NCBI GenBank assembly: GCA_020635905.1
Contig: JACJYV010000003.1
Span: forward strand, 682,001-746,000
Origin: Bacteroidia bacterium
GTDB taxonomy: Bacteria; Bacteroidota; Bacteroidia; J057; JADKCL01
Length of the DNA: 64,000 nt
Reading direction: 5' to 3'
Shown here: positions 58,747 through 64,000 of the stretch, piece by piece
How the letters are laid out: each line of letters begins with the position of its first letter
Position numbering within the stretch: the first letter of the stretch is position 1
Position numbers and translations under genes: made by a program
Notes under the pieces: model-generated
The model's database searches: none
The model's input: the letters and a program-made list of their open reading frames with translations, nothing else
Told to the model about the DNA's origin: nothing

Positions 58747-60597
58747 ATGAAAAGATCGCTTTTTGCTTTGTTGGTTGGAATTGACAAGTATGCCGCACCC
58801 GAAATTCCCAATCTGAAGGGATGTGTGGAGGATGTGGAGAATCTGGAATATTTTATCCGTGGCGAATACGACGAGGATTTTGAGGTAAATCTGATTACCC
58901 TGCTGAACGAGGAAGCCACCCGTGAAAATATCATTCAGACCTGGAGGGAGCATTTCGGCCAGGCCGGGCCTGCAGATGTGGTCTTTTTTCATTACAGCGG
59001 GCATGGCTCCCGCGAGCCTTCGGCTCCCCAGTTCAAAGAATTTTATCCTGACGGATGGGATGAAACCCTGGTTTGCTTTGACAGCCGTCCTCACGGACTC
59101 GATCTGGCCGACAAGGAACTTGCGGTTCTGTTGCATGAAGTGGGCCAGCATGGCCCCCACATGGTGATTTCCCTCGATTCCTGTCACTCAGGTTCGGGGA
59201 CCCGAAGTACCACGCCCCTCAGCCTGCGGCAGATTTCTGACAAGACCTCACCCCGCGATTTCGACTCCTATTTGGATGGATATTACCGCCAAAACGGGGT
59301 TTCCATTCCTGAAACCAAACACCTGCTCATGGCCAGTTGCAACCGCTACGAAACGGCCGCTGACAGCCAGGGCGGCGGATTATACTCCCGCGGACTGCTT
59401 CAGGTGCTGGAAGAGGAAGGCCGCAATGTCAGTTATGCTGATCTTTTCCTGAAATCGCGGTACCAGGTGAATCAGAAGGCGAAGGAAATGAGCCATTCCC
59501 AGCATCCTCAGTTTGAGGCCTACGGCCATTTCAATGCCTACGGCAAATTTCTGGATGGCAGCCCGGTCGCCAACCGTCAGCGCTTTCCTGTGCAGTATTC
59601 GCCCGAAGATGCCGCCTGGACCTTTGCCATGGGAGCCATCAACGGTCTTCCTTCTGAAGGGGTCAACCCCATTGAGGTGCTGGTTTATCCCGAACGGGAT
59701 GCGGCACCGGGTTCTCAGTCCATGGCCGCCCGGGTGGCCTGGGTAGGCTCCACACGCTCCGGGCTCGACCTTACCTTTGCCGACAAAAGCACCACCCTTT
59801 ACGGGGAGGTGATCAGCCTGCCCGTGCCGCCTGTGGCGGTAGCCTTGAATGGTTCCCGGGAGGGAATTCAGGTGCTAAAGGCCGCCCTGAACGAAAATTC
59901 GCGGGGCATGCAACTTGATTTTGACCAGCCTGGAGAAGCCAGGTACGGGCTTGATATGCAGGCAAATCAGATTTTGTTGAAAGATCTGGCCTCAGGAAAT
60001 CTGATCATCGGGGCCTCCCCCATTGACGACAACAGTGCCCATTATGTGCTGGAGCAACTGAGCCGGGTCCTGAACTGGGAACGCAGCCTGCAATTGCAAA
60101 ATAATCATCCCAAACTGAACCCAGGGGATGTTTCCTTCAGCTTTTTTAAACCTGACGCCCTGGGAAATGAGGAATGGGTTGAGGGAGAAGTGGTGGAATT
60201 GAAATTTCAGGGCGAAGCCCTGCGGGGCAAGCTGAAAGTCAGGAACCAAAGTCCGCAACAAGTCTATATCACCCTGCTTTACTATGCCGAAGATTTTGGC
60301 ATTCACCCGCTGGTGAGCAGTTCCATTGATCCGGGAACGGGTTGGATGGTGCTCTGGGGTGCCGATCCCGACGATTATTTTTATCTGGAAGACGGCGACC
60401 GCCACAGCGAAGAGCGCTTCAAGCTGCTGGTCACCACCGAGCAACCCGACTCCTTCCTGCTGGAACAGGAAGGAATTGAGCATTTTGGCAAAGTGCTTTC
60501 CAATCCCTCCTTCCGCAAGATCGGCAACCTGCGCAAGCAGGAAAAGGTGAAGAATGACTGGTTTACGCGGGAGTTGCGGGTGAAAGTGGAGCGGTAG
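58747..60597 (+). CDS. Caspase-family (C14, metacaspase-like) protease
   Basis: The 616-residue protein opens directly with a caspase fold: KRSLFALLVGIDKYAAPEIPNLKGCVEDVENLEYFI, catalytic His86 in FFHYSGHGS and Cys146 in ISLDSCHSGSGT. This is the YSGHG / DSCHSG pattern of type I metacaspase-like bacterial enzymes. GVSIPETKHLLMASCNRYETAAD and GGGLYSRGLLQVLEE complete the domain (~1-250). The remaining ~360 residues are beta-rich; the end (LKVRNQSPQQVYITLLYYAEDFGIHPLVSS) resembles DUF4384-type domains that follow caspases. There is no signal peptide, so it is cytoplasmic. It is divergent from the CHAT/STAND gene 356 bases away, suggesting a shared process. Caspase-STAND neighbours are known in bacterial defence; the trigger and substrate here are unknown. 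Confidence 0.9.
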   Translation: MKRSLFALLVGIDKYAAPEIPNLKGCVEDVENLEYFIRGEYDEDFEVNLITLLNEEATRENIIQTWREHFGQAGPADVVFFHYSGHGSREPSAPQFKEFYPDGWDETLVCFDSRPHGLDLADKELAVLLHEVGQHGPHMVISLDSCHSGSGTRSTTPLSLRQISDKTSPRDFDSYLDGYYRQNGVSIPETKHLLMASCNRYETAADSQGGGLYSRGLLQVLEEEGRNVSYADLFLKSRYQVNQKAKEMSHSQHPQFEAYGHFNAYGKFLDGSPVANRQRFPVQYSPEDAAWTFAMGAINGLPSEGVNPIEVLVYPERDAAPGSQSMAARVAWVGSTRSGLDLTFADKSTTLYGEVISLPVPPVAVALNGSREGIQVLKAALNENSRGMQLDFDQPGEARYGLDMQANQILLKDLASGNLIIGASPIDDNSAHYVLEQLSRVLNWERSLQLQNNHPKLNPGDVSFSFFKPDALGNEEWVEGEVVELKFQGEALRGKLKVRNQSPQQVYITLLYYAEDFGIHPLVSSSIDPGTGWMVLWGADPDDYFYLEDGDRHSEERFKLLVTTEQPDSFLLEQEGIEHFGKVLSNPSFRKIGNLRKQEKVKNDWFTRELRVKVER

Positions 60598-60944
60598 TCC
60601 TGAGAAATGAGTCCTGAGTCGGGAGACTTTGGCAGTAGAAACTTTCTCTCAGGAGAGGTGGGTCAATGGCGGGAGAAACATGCCAATAACCAGGCAAAAT
60701 GCCGGCAAATATCCCCAAGAACCCCTAATCTTTGAATCAATCCAGAGGATTGAATTCGCTGCGTTGAAATGGGATTTGTTTTTGGGAAAGGCCCAAAGCC
60801 CCATAGGGGTAATCGATGCCCTGGGCCTGCGAATTGGGAAAAACGCCAGGAATTCGTGGTTAGAGATCTCTTAGCCACCAACCTCTGACATCTAAAATCT
60901 AACGACTCAATTCTAACGACTCACGACTCACCTCTAACGACTAA
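60595..60944. repeat. Inverted pair of AGTC-type repeat arrays in the gap after the caspase gene
   Basis: A forward array (TAGTCCTGAGAAATGAGTCC, TGAGTCGGGAG; 60595-60625) begins in the stop codon of the caspase gene. A reverse-complement array (CTGACATCTAAAATCTAACG, ACTCAATTCTAACGACTCACG, ACTCACCTCTAACGACTA; 60885-60944) lies 260 bases on. The segment between has no convincing gene, though a frame of 81 codons is open. The units match those near ahcY. Confidence 0.8.
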
Positions 60945-60989
60945 TTTTTTTGGAAGACAAGCTTCCAAAAAAGACTTCACTTCGTGAAG
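60945..60989 (+). promoter_or_regulatory. Two hairpins in the leader of the unknown winged-helix gene
   Basis: TTTTTTGGAAG-acaag-CTTCCAAAAAA (about 60945-60972) and CTTCAC-ttc-GTGAAG (60975-60989) lie 16-60 bases before the ATG at 61006. The first could terminate transcripts on either strand; both could structure the 5' end of the mRNA. Confidence 0.55.
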
Positions 60990-61005
60990 GGTTGTAAATT
61001 GTATT

Positions 61006-62643
61006 ATGGAATATACAGATAGCTTATCGTCCCATTATTCAGAACTTTTAGAAGGGAGTTATGACTGCATAGATCGCCTGGTTTTGAACGGTTATTGTCC
61101 GATGCTTCATAATCCCGGAGGTTTTCGGGTTTGGTATCGAAATTATACGGGAAATGACCGAGGTCTTAACGAGGCTAAATTACTGCGTCTTTCGGGTCGT
61201 TTTAAGCGTCGTCTGGAAGCCTTTTGCAAGAGCGAGAAAATTCCCTTTGTCTATTGTGATGTTGGTGAGCGGAAGCATGAATTAGCAGAAGGTCTGATTC
61301 CATCTGATGGTGATTTTGAAGGCTTGTTCGCGGTTTTTTGTAGTCGTGCTACGGCAAGGTTATGGAGCGTTTTACCCTTGCCGAATGACAAATACATTCT
61401 CAAATGGAAGTCGAAAGCCAGTTATGTGAACCATTTTTATTTCCACATTATGGATAAAGAATGGGGTCACATGATGATCAGGATATGTAGTTATCCTCCT
61501 TTTTTTGCTCAGATTGTGCTTAATGGGCATGAATGGGTGGAAAGGAGAGAAGAATTTCAGAAATTAGACGTAGTCAAAGTGGGCAATTGCTTTACTGCCT
61601 ATTCGGATGGTGAAGCCCTTTCAAAGGTTGCATGGACCATAAAATCAAAGGGGCAACTGGAGGAAGTTTGCAATCGCTGGATCTATAAATGTTTGTGGTT
61701 TGCCTTGGATGAAGAGGAGCGAAAACGCAGTGGTTTCAGATACCAATATTCGACCTATCAGGTTGAATACAGCCGGAATTTGCTTTTCCAAAGGGGGACT
61801 GAACTGGATCAGATGTATCAGGGGATGATTGATCTAACCCGTTGGCATACTGATTTACCAAAGCTCAAGACTCTTATGGGTATCCATCAAAGGCGCCATA
61901 AGCCGGGTTCAGTGTCCTCTGGCCTCGAAGTGCGTATCGATAGACCTGATTACAACTTGACCATTTTCAAATTCCACTTTGATCGCTTAACACTTAAGTT
62001 GTATGATAAAGGCGAGCGTACTTTGAGGGCGGAGGTGGTGGTACATAATGCTGAGGTTCTGAAGTGCAGAAGAAGTTTGTGCTATTTTGAAGAGATTGTG
62101 AACAAATTGGAGGAAGTAATGCAGCATTTTATGAATAGCCTCAAATTTGCTCATGTTTCGTTAATGGGGGCAGGAAAGCTGGAGGAATTAACCAGCCCCA
62201 CCCAGAGAGGCCAGCGCCGATTGGCAGGAATTAACCTGGCCGACAAAAGAATGCTGGCGCTTTTCGAAACTGTTTTGGCTCTGAGTATTAAACCTGGAGG
62301 ATACACCCTGAAAGAAGTCGCTGAGAAAATGTCATTGAAACTTGGATTAGAGTATTCAACCCGAAATGCCAGTTATGATTTAAAGAAACTCAGAGGAAAG
62401 AACGTGGTGGAGAAAATTCCTAAATCACGGCGTTACCAAACCACAGCAAATGGAGCAGAAAAGATCATTGCAATTTTGGCTTTGCTACAAAAACAATTAC
62501 CCATGACCCTTTCTGGCTTAGATTCAAACCACAACATCAATCTCAGAGAACCTCAACAAGAGATCAATCACCTGTATGGAAAAGTGATTGAATCAATCAA
62601 AGATTTGAACCACTACTATGGAATCCATAAACTTGCATCATAA
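61006..62643 (+). CDS. Large protein of unknown function with C-terminal winged-helix-like domain
   Basis: I cannot name this 545-residue protein. It begins MEYTDSLSSHYSELLEGSYDCIDR. Noticeable segments are GGFRVWYRNYTG (~38-49), CDVGERKHELAEG (~84-96), a SYVNHFYFHIMDKEWGHMMIRI strand-rich part (~139-160), GNCFTAYSDGEAL (~193-205), CNRWIYKCLWFALDEEERKRSGFRYQYSTYQVEYSRN (~222-258) and FDRLTLKLYDKGERTLRAE (~325-343). The last third (~430-480; GGYTLKEVAEKMS...YDLKKLRGKNVVEKIPKSRRYQTT) looks like a winged helix of MarR-like type. I recall similar proteins scattered across unrelated bacteria without an assigned role (memory only). It has no signal or membrane segment. Its base composition is AT-richer than neighbours, and hairpins flank it on both sides, suggesting horizontal transfer. 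Confidence 0.72.
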   Translation: MEYTDSLSSHYSELLEGSYDCIDRLVLNGYCPMLHNPGGFRVWYRNYTGNDRGLNEAKLLRLSGRFKRRLEAFCKSEKIPFVYCDVGERKHELAEGLIPSDGDFEGLFAVFCSRATARLWSVLPLPNDKYILKWKSKASYVNHFYFHIMDKEWGHMMIRICSYPPFFAQIVLNGHEWVERREEFQKLDVVKVGNCFTAYSDGEALSKVAWTIKSKGQLEEVCNRWIYKCLWFALDEEERKRSGFRYQYSTYQVEYSRNLLFQRGTELDQMYQGMIDLTRWHTDLPKLKTLMGIHQRRHKPGSVSSGLEVRIDRPDYNLTIFKFHFDRLTLKLYDKGERTLRAEVVVHNAEVLKCRRSLCYFEEIVNKLEEVMQHFMNSLKFAHVSLMGAGKLEELTSPTQRGQRRLAGINLADKRMLALFETVLALSIKPGGYTLKEVAEKMSLKLGLEYSTRNASYDLKKLRGKNVVEKIPKSRRYQTTANGAEKIIAILALLQKQLPMTLSGLDSNHNINLREPQQEINHLYGKVIESIKDLNHYYGIHKLAS

Positions 62644-62644
62644 A

Positions 62645-62679
62645 CGACAATTTGTTGTCGCTAAAAATGCCCTAAGGGC
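62645..62679. terminator. Two hairpins after the unknown winged-helix gene
   Basis: CGACAA-tttg-TTGTCG (62645-62660) starts 1 base after the stop codon, and GCCCT-a-AGGGC (62669-62679) follows up to the edge of the lipoxygenase gene. No T tract accompanies them, so they may be element ends or RNA structures rather than a classical terminator. Confidence 0.45.
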
Positions 62680-64000
62680 CTAAATACTAATACTATTCAG
62701 TACCTGCGTCGGCCTGAGGTATTGGTAGGGAAATTCCCTTTCCATATTGGTGACCACGATCTTTTTCTCGATCACAGAAAGGTCCTGCTGGAAGCGCTCG
62801 ATCACAGCCAGGGCTTTGGGGTCGTCGAAATCAGCTTTTTTGTAAGAGCCCAACTGGTCGTAACGGAAGGAACTGAGCAACATGGCAACCTTCAGTTGCA
62901 ACTGGGCCCGGGCAGGGGGAGGCAGAAATTTCAGGGAGAAATCTTTGAATTTGCTTTGCCCCACATTCTTTTCGTAAGGACAATAAGCCCCCAAAGGCAT
63001 ATTCAATACCGTGGCCATGTAGTCGTACTGGGCAAAATTTACGGCAGAATGCTGAGGACCCACGGTAAAGATCACCGTGGTGACGATATCCACCAACTGG
63101 TCGAGGCCGGTGATTTTTTCGGGCATGCCTTTGATACGGCCCTGGTTGTAATCGGCCAGTTCAGCGGCCCAGGCCTGAAGCTCGGCGTCGTTTTCGAGGT
63201 CCTGTCGTTTGGCGTAGTAAATGCGCAAATAACCCTTGACAAAGCGTTTGATAGCAGCCCACAACATCATGCCGTCGTCGCGGAATGGGTAGTGGGAAAT
63301 GGCGTCCATATCATGCATGCCGCGGGCCTCAATCTCGTTGGGAAACATGTGCTGGTTCAGGTCCCACTTTTGGTAGGCGTCAGTGGCAATGCGAATGGAT
63401 TCCTCCAGTTTGCCCCCCATCAGTTGCTCGATCCAGCCACCTTTGGACAGCAGTTTCACAATGGCCGCCTCATTATTATACATCATAAAACGGAAATGAG
63501 GCCGCAACAGTACACCCAAGGGATGATTTTCCGCCAGTTGGCGGGCAGTGGCAATGGCAAAAGGCTCCATCACCATGTGGGTCAGGCACCAATGGGCCCG
63601 CAATTCATGGTCGTTGCCGTCGGCCACCTGAACGCACCATTTGGCGATCATCCAGTCCTCAGGATTGGCAGTGGCCTGAAAAAGCACAGGTTCGCCCACA
63701 TGGGGCATAATGGCGATGGGCAGAAAGACCCCTGGTTTCGAATACCCCATGAGGGATTTCAGCACAGCATTTTCGTCGCGGGTGCTCCAGTAAAACAGGG
63801 CCTTGGGGGCCGGCACGTACTTTTCACCTTTGACCCCGCCAATGAATTCCAGATTGGAATAATCTGCCTTATAAAGGCCGCCTTCGTCAAGGGCCTGGCC
63901 GTAAGACTCGCCCTGGCCTGGAATCAGAGCATCCTTCCCGCCTACCTCAAAGGGCATTTCCTCCCAGGTCATCACCCGGCGGATCACCATAGGATTGGGG
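62680..64000 (-). CDS. Lipoxygenase, 5'-truncated by the window
   Basis: The frame is open to the right edge (an internal ATG lies at 63990), so only the C-terminal ~440 residues are present. The iron-site pattern of lipoxygenases is complete: WMIAKWCVQVADGNDHELRAHWCLTHMVMEPFAIAT with the two His ligands (H in DHELRAH and CLTH), FTVGPQHSAVNFAQYDYM with the third His and the Asn position, and a C-terminal Ile (LNSISI) that supplies its carboxylate to iron. RPHFRFMMYNNEAAIVKLLSKGGW matches the substrate-channel region. It would oxygenate polyunsaturated fatty acids to hydroperoxides. Bacterial lipoxygenases are uncommon. The N-terminal part and any signal peptide or PLAT domain lie outside the window. 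Confidence 0.93.
   Translation of the reverse strand, partial: PNPMVIRRVMTWEEMPFEVGGKDALIPGQGESYGQALDEGGLYKADYSNLEFIGGVKGEKYVPAPKALFYWSTRDENAVLKSLMGYSKPGVFLPIAIMPHVGEPVLFQATANPEDWMIAKWCVQVADGNDHELRAHWCLTHMVMEPFAIATARQLAENHPLGVLLRPHFRFMMYNNEAAIVKLLSKGGWIEQLMGGKLEESIRIATDAYQKWDLNQHMFPNEIEARGMHDMDAISHYPFRDDGMMLWAAIKRFVKGYLRIYYAKRQDLENDAELQAWAAELADYNQGRIKGMPEKITGLDQLVDIVTTVIFTVGPQHSAVNFAQYDYMATVLNMPLGAYCPYEKNVGQSKFKDFSLKFLPPPARAQLQLKVAMLLSSFRYDQLGSYKKADFDDPKALAVIERFQQDLSVIEKKIVVTNMEREFPYQYLRPTQVLNSISI

Noticed and set aside
60629..60874. 81-codon frame between the repeat arrays as a small gene
   Set aside because: It has no recognisable domain, start context is weak and it lies between degenerate repeats; not supported as a gene.
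1..64000. tRNA, rRNA or classical insertion sequences
   Set aside because: I looked for TpsiC-arm-like sequence, rRNA core motifs, and transposase genes with terminal repeats, and found none that hold up by eye; small RNAs without clear structure could be missed.

Overview
The window is a piece of a Bacteroidota chromosome, most likely from a Saprospiria- or Cytophagia-like environmental bacterium. Evidence: ten secreted proteins end in a type IX secretion (T9SS) C-terminal sorting domain; DUF4249 lipoproteins, a DUF5686 outer-membrane protein and DUF2723 are lineage-typical families; several genes are preceded by the Bacteroidota promoter form (-33 TTTG, -7 TAnnTTTG); and gene starts rarely show a strong Shine-Dalgarno. 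No rRNA, tRNA, CRISPR array or classical insertion sequence was seen. Both ends are cut inside genes: an AddA/UvrD-like helicase at the left and a lipoxygenase at the right.

Layout. 1-7.5 kb, plus strand: helicase with a degenerate nuclease tail, fused oligopeptide ABC ATPase, hemolysin III-type membrane protein, a CxxC protein, a T9SS cargo protein and a secreted alpha/beta hydrolase. 7.5-12.5 kb, minus strand: proline dehydrogenase, then a tight set of M19-type dipeptidase, sphingosine-1-phosphate-lyase-like enzyme and PAP2 lipid phosphatase. 12.5-17 kb: a GC-rich hairpin element, a GH19-lysozyme-like protein with an injection-system-effector-like N terminus, a T9SS protein, and an AT-rich toxin-antitoxin islet (UPF0175, VapB-like, VapC PIN). 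17-34 kb: large T9SS cargo (subtilase with FG-GAP repeats, seven-repeat propeller protein, two tandem paralogues, endonuclease I), MtaB, a lipoprotein and DUF2723. 34-37 kb: hsp20-dnaK behind a probable sigma-54 promoter. 37-44 kb: two DUF4249 lipoproteins, PanB, an RluA-type pseudouridine synthase, a YhcG-type nuclease-fold protein and a DUF5686 protein. 44-52 kb: paired T9SS paralogues, LpxD, an LVIVD-repeat T9SS protein and S-adenosylhomocysteinase.

52-61 kb is the most system-like part. A 1284-residue CHAT protease / STAND NTPase / transmembrane / coiled-coil / WD40 protein heads an apparent operon with a TPR plus outer-membrane beta-barrel protein and a lipoprotein. A metacaspase-like C14 protease is transcribed divergently from it. 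The membrane topology I infer (protease and NTPase inside, WD40 propeller in the periplasm) would make this a trans-envelope sensor wired to caspase-fold proteases. It is followed by short AGTC-type repeat arrays and an AT-richer, hairpin-flanked gene of unknown function with a C-terminal winged helix.

All calls come from reading motifs and reading frames by eye; no database search was run. Start codons were moved from the longest frame where a signal peptide, family N terminus or overlap argued for it.
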